Source: Prevotella sp. (GTDB taxonomy: Bacteria > Bacteroidota > Bacteroidia > Bacteroidales > Bacteroidaceae). From it: DNA of 57,523 nt. Each line of letters begins with the position of its first letter. Position 1 is the stretch's first letter. The position numbers were made by a program, and so were the translations under genes. The notes below the pieces were generated by a model. It worked only from the letters and a program-made list of their open reading frames with translations, made no database searches and was not told the DNA's origin. Location of the stretch: contig JAFLSF010000006.1 in assembly GCA_022511045.1 (NCBI GenBank), positions 1 through 57,523 on the forward strand. The letters are read 5' to 3'. Below, in pieces: positions 9,189-16,295 of this stretch.

Positions 9189-9216
9189 AATGAGAGGCTT
9201 CGTAAAGCCCCTCATT
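9189..9216 (-). promoter_or_regulatory. Leader hairpin upstream of rimP
   Basis: AATGAG-GGCTT (9189-9200) pairs with AAGCC-CTCATT (9205-9216) with one mismatch and a four-base loop. It lies between the predicted transcript start (about 9225) and the rimP ATG (9167). On the minus strand it is followed by a moderately T-rich stretch, so it could act as a weak attenuator or a protein-binding site for autoregulation. It is too small to be a metabolite riboswitch. Confidence 0.55.
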
Positions 9217-9230
9217 CCTCTGAACGGGTG

Positions 9231-9262
9231 CAAAGATACAAATAAATAAGGGAATAAACAAG
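9231..9262 (-). promoter_or_regulatory. Promoter of the rimP-nusA-infB-sufB operon
   Basis: On the minus strand TATCTTTG (9238-9231) lies 20 bp downstream of CTTG (9262-9259), close to the Bacteroidetes consensus. Transcription should start near 9225 and give a leader of about 58 nt. Confidence 0.65.
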
Positions 9263-9317
9263 AAAAACGGAAACTTTTTTGCTTTTACCCCTATTATTGT
9301 AGCTTTTTACACTTATT

Positions 9318-10289
9318 TTACTCGAAATCCAAGTCCAGCTGCTGCCTGCTGACATTCAATTCTTGACGACGCAGATTAGCAAAGGCTGGCGACACGTAGT
9401 TGTCGAGACTCTTGCACACTTCGTTGGCAAATTGCTGTCCGCTAAGGATAGCGCGGTCCCATTGCTCCTCGGTCAGTCCCTGCTCAATATCGCTGCGGGT
9501 AATGCCGTTCTTGATGATTCCGTAGAGGAATCCTGCATTGAAGTTGTCGCCAGCACCGATGGTACTCACCGTATCGGCCTTGACTACGGGATATTGCTTG
9601 CTCAATCCTCCGTCGGCACGCAACTCAATGGGATTGCCACCTTGCGTGTAGATGAATTTATTAGTATAGAAAGATATTTGCGAACGGTAGACGCTATCGG
9701 CATCCTTCTTCTTGAATAATATCTCAAAGTCCTCGTGTGAACCACGCACTATATCGGCCAGCTCGAAGTTCTCCAGCAGATTGGGCGTGAGTTTCATCAC
9801 CTCCTGCTGGTGCGAGGCACGGAAGTTTACGTCATAATAGAGAATAGCTCCCCGCTGGTGGGCATACTCCAAAAAACCCTTTACCTGAGGACGGATAACG
9901 GGGTTCAGCGCATAATAACTGCCAAAAAGCACCAGGTCGTCGGGTTCGACGGTGGGATAAGTAAAGTCCAGTCGGTCGTTCGGATGGTCTTTATAGAAAA
10001 TGTACTCAGCATCGTTCTGCTCGTTGAGGAAGGCCAACGACAAGGGCGACTTTGAATTCGGGTACACATTGACCGAACCAGCCTCACAACCATTCTCCTC
10101 CAAAAAGCGGATAATGTTACGTCCCACGCGGTCGTTGCCCGTCTCGCTGATAAAACTGGTTTTCACCCCGCAGCGCCCTAACGAGATGATAGCGTTGAAC
10201 GTTGAGCCGCCTGGTACGGCACTGATGGGCTGGTCGTTACGAAAGATGATGTCAAGCACCGTTTCGCCTATTCCTATTACTTTTCGCAT
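9318..10289 (-). CDS. PfkB-family carbohydrate kinase
   Basis: The 323-residue protein belongs to the ribokinase/PfkB family, which transfers phosphate from ATP to a sugar or related alcohol. The N-terminal GGSTFNAIISLGRCG segment contains the substrate-side glycine motif (family signature 1). DTVSTIGAGDNFNAGFLYGI near residue 240 is signature 2, carrying the anion hole and catalytic aspartate in GAGD. Fructokinase and ribokinase are both possible, and the sequence alone does not settle the sugar. The gene stands alone on the minus strand with a -7 element (TAACTTTG) upstream. A phased repeat array begins about 40 bp beyond that promoter element, between this gene and the divergent toxin-antitoxin operon. 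Confidence 0.9.
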   Translation of the reverse strand: MRKVIGIGETVLDIIFRNDQPISAVPGGSTFNAIISLGRCGVKTSFISETGNDRVGRNIIRFLEENGCEAGSVNVYPNSKSPLSLAFLNEQNDAEYIFYKDHPNDRLDFTYPTVEPDDLVLFGSYYALNPVIRPQVKGFLEYAHQRGAILYYDVNFRASHQQEVMKLTPNLLENFELADIVRGSHEDFEILFKKKDADSVYRSQISFYTNKFIYTQGGNPIELRADGGLSKQYPVVKADTVSTIGAGDNFNAGFLYGIIKNGITRSDIEQGLTEEQWDRAILSGQQFANEVCKSLDNYVSPAFANLRRQELNVSRQQLDLDFE

Positions 10290-10310
10290 ACGTACTTAGA
10301 ATTTTGCTTG

Positions 10311-10318
10311 CAAAGTTA
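10311..10318 (-). promoter_or_regulatory. -7 element for the PfkB kinase gene
   Basis: TAACTTTG on the minus strand matches TAnnTTTG and lies 22 bp upstream of the ATG. No good TTTG box is present at the expected distance, so this is a partial match. Confidence 0.45.
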
Positions 10319-10358
10319 CATAATATTTTGCAAATCCCATCATATTTCCCCTTTTTTA

Positions 10359-10536
10359 GCAACGAATCGGGGGATTTGTCGCTAACGAAGTACCGCTTCA
10401 TCGCTAACGAAACGGCACTTCGTTGCTGACGAGAATACGGCTCGTCAATAGTGCGGACTATCCGGACCCACAGTGCGGAGTAAGCACACTCATGGTGTGG
10501 ACTATCCGCACTCCGCTCGCGCCCTATTCTCGTCAG
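10359..10536. repeat. 11/22-bp phased array, copy R1 (no GTATAC core)
   Basis: GCAACGAA, GCTAACGAA, GCTAACGAA and GCTGACGAG begin at 10359, 10381, 10403 and 10425, exactly 22 bp apart. From 10429 onward hexamers recur every 11 bp: ACGAGA, GCTCGT, GTGCGG (10451), CCGGAC, GTGCGG (10473), GCACAC, GTGTGG (10495) and CCGCAC (10506). Neighbours are nearly reverse complements. The segment from 10425 is bounded by the 12-bp inverted repeat GCTGACGAGAAT (10425-10436) and ATTCTCGTCAGC (10525-10536). The flank motif GCTGACGAG-ATA is shared with the arrays at 25262 and 41818. The array fills the divergent gap between the PfkB kinase and the toxin-antitoxin operon. Confidence 0.8.
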
Positions 10537-10613
10537 CCTTGAGTCCTATGATATATTAGGTATTAGTATTTATATACTAATACCCTAAATATATAGGATA
10601 TTTCTCAAGGCTG
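10534..10613. repeat. 80-nt long hairpin
   Basis: CAGCCTTGAG (10534-10543) pairs perfectly with CTCAAGGCTG (10604-10613). Inside it, CCTAT pairs with ATAGG (10545-10549, 10593-10597) and GGTATTAGTAT with ATACTAATACC around a very short loop. The left arm overlaps the right inverted repeat of array R1. It stands just before the duplicated promoter module (10640-10739), as the 38-bp palindrome does at the left edge of the window. It may be a terminator-like insulator or one end of a repeat element. Confidence 0.75.
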
Positions 10614-10708
10614 GGGAACCTTTAAAGTTTCAATTATGAAAACTGTATACTGTATTCTGTGTCACGTCCAACAAGCTACCTCTGAAATAAAAATAAATCG
10701 TAATTTAT

Positions 10709-10739
10709 TTTGTATTTTGCTTGGTTTGCACTACCTTTG
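10709..10739 (+). promoter_or_regulatory. Promoter of the toxin-antitoxin operon (copy B of the duplicated module)
   Basis: TTTG (10709-10712), a 19-bp spacer and TACCTTTG (10732-10739) form a consensus Bacteroidetes promoter. The surrounding 100 bp are homologous to 105-194. Transcription should start near 10745 and give a short leader with a purine-rich AGAGAGG just before the antitoxin ATG. Confidence 0.8.
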
Positions 10740-10771
10740 CAGTAGTAATTATATAAGAGAGAGGCTCAACA

Positions 10772-10963
10772 ATGGAAGATTTGGTATTGTCAATTCCTAT
10801 GAAAGACAGCGATTTTGTGAAGGCGCTGGCTTCACGCATGGGGTGGACTGTACGTAGTCGGCGCACTTCCGTAGACCGATTTATTCGCTCATGTCCACAG
10901 ACTCCTCAGATGTCAGACGAGGAGATTCAAGCAGAGATAAATGCAGTGCGTCGGGGACTATGA
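10772..10963 (+). CDS. Antitoxin-like small protein
   Basis: A 63-residue protein precedes a PIN-domain toxin. Its stop codon overlaps the toxin start in the arrangement ATGA, the usual translational coupling of antitoxin and toxin. The sequence begins MEDLVLSIPMKDSDFVKALA and ends with an acidic-to-basic helix (SDEEIQAEINAVRRGL). This resembles the small antitoxins found beside PIN toxins of the COG1569 type in Bacteroidetes: a probable short DNA-binding or dimerising N-terminus and a toxin-binding tail. Operon autorepression through its own promoter would be typical of such pairs, but is inferred here. Confidence 0.8.
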   Translation: MEDLVLSIPMKDSDFVKALASRMGWTVRSRRTSVDRFIRSCPQTPQMSDEEIQAEINAVRRGL

Positions 10964-11379
10964 AAGTTCTTTTCGATTCTAACCTGTGGATTTCTTTCAT
11001 GATTGGCAGGCGATTGTCGTCACTTGCTGATGTGTTGTGCAATCATGCTGTTGAGGTATATACCAGCGAACAGCAACTTGACGAGATTCGTAACGTCATA
11101 GCGCGTCCAAAGTTTGAGAAGCTAATATCTGCGGAGACTCGTCACTATTTCTTTGAGATGGTCTATGATGTTTGTTTGTTGACAGACATTACAGTGGAGG
11201 CAAAGTCGGATATTCGAGACCCTAAAGACTTATACTTATTGTCTATCGCTGAGAGTGTTCCCGTAGACTATATAGTCAGTGGGGATAAAGACCTCACCGA
11301 TCTTGGTACCCATGTGGGTATTCCCATCCTCAAATATACCGAATTGCTACAGAAACTGCAAAACCTTACTACCAACTAA
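10960..11379 (+). CDS. PIN-domain toxin of a toxin-antitoxin system
   Basis: The 139-residue protein is a PIN-fold ribonuclease of the COG1569 / TIGR00305 type. Acidic active-site residues are visible: D in MKVLFDSNLW, E in QQLDEIRNVI, D in DPKDLYLLSIAES and D in VSGDKDL. Such toxins cleave RNA in a Mg2+-dependent way and are held inactive by the adjacent antitoxin. The start at 10960 gives the standard MKVLFDSN opening and the ATGA overlap with the antitoxin. A longer reading frame from 10891 would run inside the antitoxin gene and is rejected. The pair opens the accessory block that also holds the two DUF262 genes. Confidence 0.9.
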   Translation: MKVLFDSNLWISFMIGRRLSSLADVLCNHAVEVYTSEQQLDEIRNVIARPKFEKLISAETRHYFFEMVYDVCLLTDITVEAKSDIRDPKDLYLLSIAESVPVDYIVSGDKDLTDLGTHVGIPILKYTELLQKLQNLTTN

Positions 11380-11683
11380 GCAATTACGTTTAAGATTTAT
11401 TGAAACGTATTGGTATTGGGCATAGGTTTCATCCCTGTAAGCCTATCCACAAAAGTCGCACTTTTGCGTATCCTATTCCCTCTTATTTCTTCTTTTCGTA
11501 TCGTTGCGCAAAAGAGAAAAGAAACTTATATATAGAAAAAGAAAGGCAGAAGAGATAGGAATGCAATATATTTTATCAGAGCCTACAAGTGTATTATACA
11601 AAATAATCAGCAATTTGTTTTGCTACTCAGTTTATTCTTTATATTTTTGCAATGAAAATACAACAATTAATAGATAACTGTAT
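11380..11683. other. Intergenic region with inverted repeats
   Basis: No gene is visible in these 304 bp. CAAAAGT (11450-11456) pairs with ACTTTTG (11460-11466). The same CTTTTGCG (11461-11468) could instead pair with CGCAAAAG (11507-11514). A longer imperfect inverted repeat spans 11471-11560, with TCCTAT and ATAGGA at its ends and pyrimidine-rich and purine-rich arms. These may form the terminator of the toxin-antitoxin transcript, although no classical T-run follows. The right end holds the promoter of the DUF262 genes. Confidence 0.5.
11619..11649 (+). promoter_or_regulatory. Promoter of the DUF262 gene pair
   Basis: TTTG (11619-11622), a 19-bp spacer and TATTTTTG (11642-11649) match the Bacteroidetes consensus exactly. 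The expected start near 11655 leaves a leader of about 30 nt before the ATG at 11684. Confidence 0.8.
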
Positions 11684-13207
11684 ATGGATAAATTAATATT
11701 GGCAATCACTACTATTGGTGATTTACTTTTAAGAAGCAAAATTACCAAAAAAGAAGATGGTGAGTCTATTAAAGATGTTAGACTTATTGTTCCAGAATAC
11801 CAGCGGCCATATAAATGGACGGCACGAAATGCAATCCAATTGCTTGATGACATAATCGAGGCCAAGAACAATAACAAGGAGGTCTATAGAGTTGGTACGC
11901 TTATCCTGCACAGGGATAAGGAAGTTCAAGATTCTGTAGTATATAAAATAGTAGATGGCCAACAACGAATCATAACTTTTTCACTATTGCTTTATACTTT
12001 GTATGAGCTTGAAAAAAAGAAGGACAGGATGAAAATAGATTTTCTTAAACAGGAAGTTTATACGAATCGATACAATCGTCATAATATCCCCAACAATCTA
12101 AATGCGTTTAAACGAAGAATAATCAAAAGAACTGATGAAAATGACGATAGCAAAGATCACATTAGAGACATGAAACGTCTGCGCGATTTCATAGAAAATC
12201 AATGCGAGTTGATTGTAGTCATTACTGATGACGTGTCAGAGGCTTTCCAGTTTTTTGATTCACAGAATGCCAGAGGTAAGGCTTTGTACCCACATGATCT
12301 TCTTAAAGCATACCATTTACGTGAGATGACAGATGTTGATGATGATAAAACGGAGAGTATTGTGAAAGACTGGGAGAGAATTCCTCAGAATGAATTGGCT
12401 GATTTTTTTGGCGACTATTTATATCGTATTAAAGAGTGGATAAATGGCAATTGGGCTGTTAAACTCGACGAACACAATATATATAAGTTCAAAGGTATTA
12501 CGAAAATAGCCCACACCCCTTATGCACAGTTTTATAAGGGTGCATACTCGTATGCAAACATGGTAAACTCATCAGCAATGCCTTTTGTTGCAGGTTTAAG
12601 AGAAATAAATGCTTTCCAGCTTAATACACCAATTATAGCAGGCAAGCCTTTCTTTGATTATACAAAGCATTATTACAACATACTGAAAGATATACAAGAC
12701 AATAGTAAGTATGTAGGGTTCTATATTAACGACAATGTAATAGTAAAAAGTCTGGATAAGTACTTTAAGAAAGGTGTAGGCAATAAAATCACGCGACTTC
12801 TGTTTGATACAGCTTTATTATTGTATGTTGATCGTTTCTGTCCTGCGACATATCCAACTAAAACAGATGTAGAATTATTTGACCAGTTTGTTATTTATGC
12901 TTTAATCTGGGCTTACTCTTTACGTGCTCAATACATACATTTAGGTTGGCAATCCGCTCAAAATTATATTCTCGAAAAGAGTGATAAAATTAATGCAATT
13001 AACATCTATAAATTGATCTCTGATTCTGACACCCCAATGTCCCTACATAGTACTTTGGCTGATTCATTAATCCCATTAACCTATGATGATATATATGATA
13101 GTATATATAAAGACATAGAAGATGAGAAAGTAGATGATACAGATGAAAAAGGGATATATAAAAATTATCTTCACTTTTTCAAAACAAATAACTTTTATAT
13201 TGATTAG
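11684..13207 (+). CDS. DUF262 domain protein (GmrS-like), first of a pair
   Basis: The 507-residue protein has the DUF262 signature: VPEYQRPYKW (residues 36-45), VDGQQR (90-95) and a later FDSQNARGKAL-DLLKAYH block. DUF262 forms a ParB/sulfiredoxin-like NTPase fold and is the S part of the GmrSD type IV restriction enzymes, which attack phage DNA with modified bases. I see no DUF1524 (HNH-like) nuclease domain at its C-terminus, so it would need a partner. The next gene follows after 4 bp and supplies such a domain. AT-rich composition and the toxin-antitoxin neighbour suggest acquired defence DNA. Defence function is inferred from family and context. Confidence 0.85.
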   Translation: MDKLILAITTIGDLLLRSKITKKEDGESIKDVRLIVPEYQRPYKWTARNAIQLLDDIIEAKNNNKEVYRVGTLILHRDKEVQDSVVYKIVDGQQRIITFSLLLYTLYELEKKKDRMKIDFLKQEVYTNRYNRHNIPNNLNAFKRRIIKRTDENDDSKDHIRDMKRLRDFIENQCELIVVITDDVSEAFQFFDSQNARGKALYPHDLLKAYHLREMTDVDDDKTESIVKDWERIPQNELADFFGDYLYRIKEWINGNWAVKLDEHNIYKFKGITKIAHTPYAQFYKGAYSYANMVNSSAMPFVAGLREINAFQLNTPIIAGKPFFDYTKHYYNILKDIQDNSKYVGFYINDNVIVKSLDKYFKKGVGNKITRLLFDTALLLYVDRFCPATYPTKTDVELFDQFVIYALIWAYSLRAQYIHLGWQSAQNYILEKSDKINAINIYKLISDSDTPMSLHSTLADSLIPLTYDDIYDSIYKDIEDEKVDDTDEKGIYKNYLHFFKTNNFYID

Positions 13208-13211
13208 TATT

Positions 13212-15251
13212 ATGGGAAAGACATTACCACTGAAAGAACAATCTATATCCCAAATTTATTTAGAGGGACAGGAAAACATCATATATAAAATCCCTATCTA
13301 CCAGCGTAACTATGCTTGGGAGGAAGATGAGATTACAGCTTTAATAAAAGATGTGTATGATTCTTTTTGCAATAGAAAACCTGTGTACTATATAGGAACC
13401 TTGGTAACCTATAAACGTGAAGACAATGAATATGAAGTGATTGATGGTCAACAACGATTGACGACTATATACATCATACTTAAATCACTTGGTATTGATG
13501 AGATAAGAAATAAACTAACCTTTACGGCACGTAAAGTGTCAGCAGAAACTATTAAAAATCTTCCAAACTTTAAAGAGGATATAGATAAGGGTATTGAAAA
13601 GGGTTATAAAAATGCGGAAAAAGCTATCAAGAATAATATTGATACAGAAAAGCTGAAAGAATTTGAACACTATTTGTTGTATTATGTACATATTATCCAT
13701 TATTGTGTACCTAAAGATGTTGATTTGAACCATTATTTCGAGGTTATGAACTCGCGCGGTGAGCAATTAGAGAAACACGAGATAGTAAAGTCAATTTTTA
13801 GCTCGCATCTAAACAAAACAGAACAGACAACATTTAGTCGTATTTGGGAGGCCTGTAGTGAGATGACTTGCTACATACAACAAAAACTTCCCGATACAAT
13901 AATATTTGGAAATAAACTGGCAACTTTTAATATTAGAGAATTTGAGAGTATTCCAGAGAAAAATGCATCGGATGGTAAGAATGCTATCTTAAATCTTTTG
14001 CAGGAACCCATTGAAAAGATGGGTGAAAATGACAATTTAGCCCAAAACGATGAGTTTCAACCAATAACTGACTTTCCTAATTTCCTGCTGATAGTTCTAA
14101 AATTAACACTTTTTAGAAATTATAATCTTGAAACGATTGATTTAACTTTGGACGATAAAGAGTTGTTAAACGAGTTTGCAAAAGCATTGGCATTAAAAGA
14201 GATTGCTGACAAAAAGAATGAGTTTACTAAATTGTTCGCTTTTAATTTGTTAAAGGCGAAATATCTGCTTGACAATTATATTGTACACCATGTTGTAAGC
14301 ACAAAAGAGCAATCTGGAGATAATCCTTGGAAGTTACAGCGTTATTATCAAGAAAATAAAAACAAGAAATATCCAAAGAATTTATCAGACAAGGATAATA
14401 ATATACAGGAAGAAATGGTGCATATTCTTTCTATGTTTGAGGTATCTTTTACAGCAAGGCAAAGAAAGAATTATCTATTCTACTGTTTGCTACATTTGTT
14501 TGATAATATGGAAATAGAAACTTATTTGGATTTTCTGCGCGATCTTGCAGACAAATACTTCTATGGTGTATACTTGAACAATAATTGTCTGAATGATCGG
14601 AAGCAACCTAAGCCAAATGCGTTTGATTCCGTAATCCTAAAGGATGGTGAAATTAACTTAGATATTGAGGATATTGATTATAAAACAGAATTTAATAGTG
14701 TATACAAACAGGGGAATAGTGATATATCGCTTTTTGTTTTTAACTATACCGACTATAGACTTTGGATAAAGTATGCAGAAGAATTAAGAGGCAGAAAAGC
14801 AAAAAAAGAGTCCAATATTCGCAAACGGTTTTTTGAAGATCTTGGCTGTAGCGATTTTGAACTTGATGTTTTTAAGTACTTCTATTTTTCACGTACACGA
14901 AAAAGCTTAGAACATTATTATTCTCAATCGAAAGCAATTAAAGACGGAGATGTAGCTGGCAATGCAATTAGCGAATCCGAGATAAATTGTTTTGGGAACT
15001 TTGCAATGATCGGTGCAGAGGCAAATAGTTCTGGTTCTAACTGGGATCCGAAAGCAAAACTAAATCGTTATATTGACGGAAAGACCGATCCAATTAGCGT
15101 AGCATCTTTGAAATTTAGAATTATGATGCAAATGTGTCAAGATAATGATAGGGCTATTCTAAAAGGAGATTTGAACCGAGATAAGGGTATGGAATGGAAT
15201 ACGGAGGATATGCAGGTACATCAAGAAAAAATGCTTAATATAATCCTTTAG
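13212..15251 (+). CDS. DUF262-DUF1524-like protein (GmrSD-like), second of a pair
   Basis: With the start at 13212 the protein has 679 residues; an upstream in-frame start at 13134 would lie inside the preceding gene and is rejected. The DUF262 part shows IPIYQRNYAW (27-36), IDGQQR (77-82) and a VMNSRGEQLEKHEIVKS block. Near residues 565-615 LEHYYSQS followed by CFGNFAMIGAEANSSGSNW resembles the His...Asn...Asn pattern of DUF1524, the HNH-type nuclease half of GmrSD. The two genes probably act together as a restriction-type defence system, one part sensing or hydrolysing NTP and one cutting DNA. The fold assignment is good; the target is unknown. Confidence 0.8.
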   Translation: MGKTLPLKEQSISQIYLEGQENIIYKIPIYQRNYAWEEDEITALIKDVYDSFCNRKPVYYIGTLVTYKREDNEYEVIDGQQRLTTIYIILKSLGIDEIRNKLTFTARKVSAETIKNLPNFKEDIDKGIEKGYKNAEKAIKNNIDTEKLKEFEHYLLYYVHIIHYCVPKDVDLNHYFEVMNSRGEQLEKHEIVKSIFSSHLNKTEQTTFSRIWEACSEMTCYIQQKLPDTIIFGNKLATFNIREFESIPEKNASDGKNAILNLLQEPIEKMGENDNLAQNDEFQPITDFPNFLLIVLKLTLFRNYNLETIDLTLDDKELLNEFAKALALKEIADKKNEFTKLFAFNLLKAKYLLDNYIVHHVVSTKEQSGDNPWKLQRYYQENKNKKYPKNLSDKDNNIQEEMVHILSMFEVSFTARQRKNYLFYCLLHLFDNMEIETYLDFLRDLADKYFYGVYLNNNCLNDRKQPKPNAFDSVILKDGEINLDIEDIDYKTEFNSVYKQGNSDISLFVFNYTDYRLWIKYAEELRGRKAKKESNIRKRFFEDLGCSDFELDVFKYFYFSRTRKSLEHYYSQSKAIKDGDVAGNAISESEINCFGNFAMIGAEANSSGSNWDPKAKLNRYIDGKTDPISVASLKFRIMMQMCQDNDRAILKGDLNRDKGMEWNTEDMQVHQEKMLNIIL

Positions 15252-15302
15252 AACATAAAAATTTTAGGAATTGCGGCTATTTTTGCCATTCTTGGCTCTG
15301 TC

Positions 15303-16295
15303 CTATTCCGAGTAGATAAGCTGAACCAACGTTTGTCCGACAGCTTCGAGGGTATTGCGGTCTATGTGTTCCATATCGTCGTAGACCGTGTGCCACGTTG
15401 GACCAAAACTGCTTTGGGGACAGTCGGGATAGTGGTTGATGATGTCAATGCAAGGGATATGGGCTTGCTCATTGACGGGGACGTGGTCGTCTGTAACGTA
15501 CCCGCCTGCCTGCATAGGGAAAAAACTACCGTAGCCTGCAGCATGGGCGGCCTGCCAAACCTTGTCGACAATGGGGCGGGCGTGCTGCAAAGAGAAGCCT
15601 TCTTGATAGAATTTAGCCCCTTGACCGCCTACCATATCTAACAGGATGGCGTAGCGATAGCGGGAGGGAACCAGTGGGGCTGGGTTGGTTGCCCAATATT
15701 GGGCACCAAGAGCCCACGAGTCACCGTCTGACAGATTGCTCCATTGAGGCACTCCCCAGTCTTCGGCATCAAAGCAGAGGAAGTCGACGGCAATATTTAA
15801 CGAGTCGTTTTGTTGCAACAATCGGGCTAACTCCAGCATGACGGCAATGCCAGATGCCCCGTCGTTGGCCGCCAATACGGGCTTGTGCCAGTTGGCAGAG
15901 TCGGGGTCGTTGTCTGCCCAAGGGCGACTGTCCCAATGGGCACAGATGAGGATAGCCTGTCCCGACTCCTCTTTTTGTCTTGTAAGTGGGGATTGGGCAA
16001 TGATGTTGGTGCTTTTCAGTATCGTGCCGTCATAACCTTTAAGGTCGGTTTTCTGCAATGTCGTCTGATAGCCGTATTGCGTAAACTTGTCTTCTATCCA
16101 TTGGGCACATAGTTCGTGGGCATCGCTGTTCATAATGCGTGGGCCAAAGTCGCACTGCTGTTGGCAAAACAAGTATGCGGAGTCGGCACAAAACGTTATC
16201 TTGACAATCGCCTGTTGGCTCTCTTGTCCTTTCTTGGTGGTGCCGCAGGCTGCCAGCCCTAACACGATGGAGACGATATAAATAATCTGTTTCAT
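15303..16295 (-). CDS. M28-family lipoprotein, glutaminyl-peptide cyclotransferase-like
   Basis: The 330-residue precursor has a lipoprotein signal (GLAACG, Cys at about 17), so it is anchored outside the cytoplasm. The zinc-enzyme core shows AHWDSRPWAD, ANDGASG, DAEDWG, TDDHVPV and GPTWHTVYDD. The last two blocks, with the WHT triad segment, match type II glutaminyl cyclases (as in Porphyromonas) better than ordinary M28 aminopeptidases. Glutaminyl cyclases convert N-terminal Gln of exported proteins to pyroglutamate; in Bacteroidetes many periplasmic proteins begin with Gln after signal cleavage. It overlaps the C26-M19 gene by 4 bp (ATGA) and is the last gene of a long operon. Confidence 0.8.
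   Translation of the reverse strand: MKQIIYIVSIVLGLAACGTTKKGQESQQAIVKITFCADSAYLFCQQQCDFGPRIMNSDAHELCAQWIEDKFTQYGYQTTLQKTDLKGYDGTILKSTNIIAQSPLTRQKEESGQAILICAHWDSRPWADNDPDSANWHKPVLAANDGASGIAVMLELARLLQQNDSLNIAVDFLCFDAEDWGVPQWSNLSDGDSWALGAQYWATNPAPLVPSRYRYAILLDMVGGQGAKFYQEGFSLQHARPIVDKVWQAAHAAGYGSFFPMQAGGYVTDDHVPVNEQAHIPCIDIINHYPDCPQSSFGPTWHTVYDDMEHIDRNTLEAVGQTLVQLIYSE

Noticed and set aside
9189..9216. Riboswitch in front of rimP
   Set aside because: The leader is only about 58 nt with a single hairpin, too small for a known metabolite-binding class.
9168..9233. N-terminal extension of RimP
   Set aside because: It would be translated through the leader hairpin and the -7 element; the family begins at the ATG at 9167.
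10636..10857. 73-codon ORF upstream of and overlapping the antitoxin gene
   Set aside because: It covers the promoter in a different frame from the antitoxin and would start before the transcript does.
10891..10959. Upstream start for the PIN toxin
   Set aside because: The extension lies wholly inside the antitoxin gene; ATG at 10960 gives the standard PIN opening and ATGA overlap.
13134..13211. Upstream start for the second DUF262 protein
   Set aside because: It overlaps the preceding coding sequence; ATG at 13212 follows the previous stop by 4 bp.
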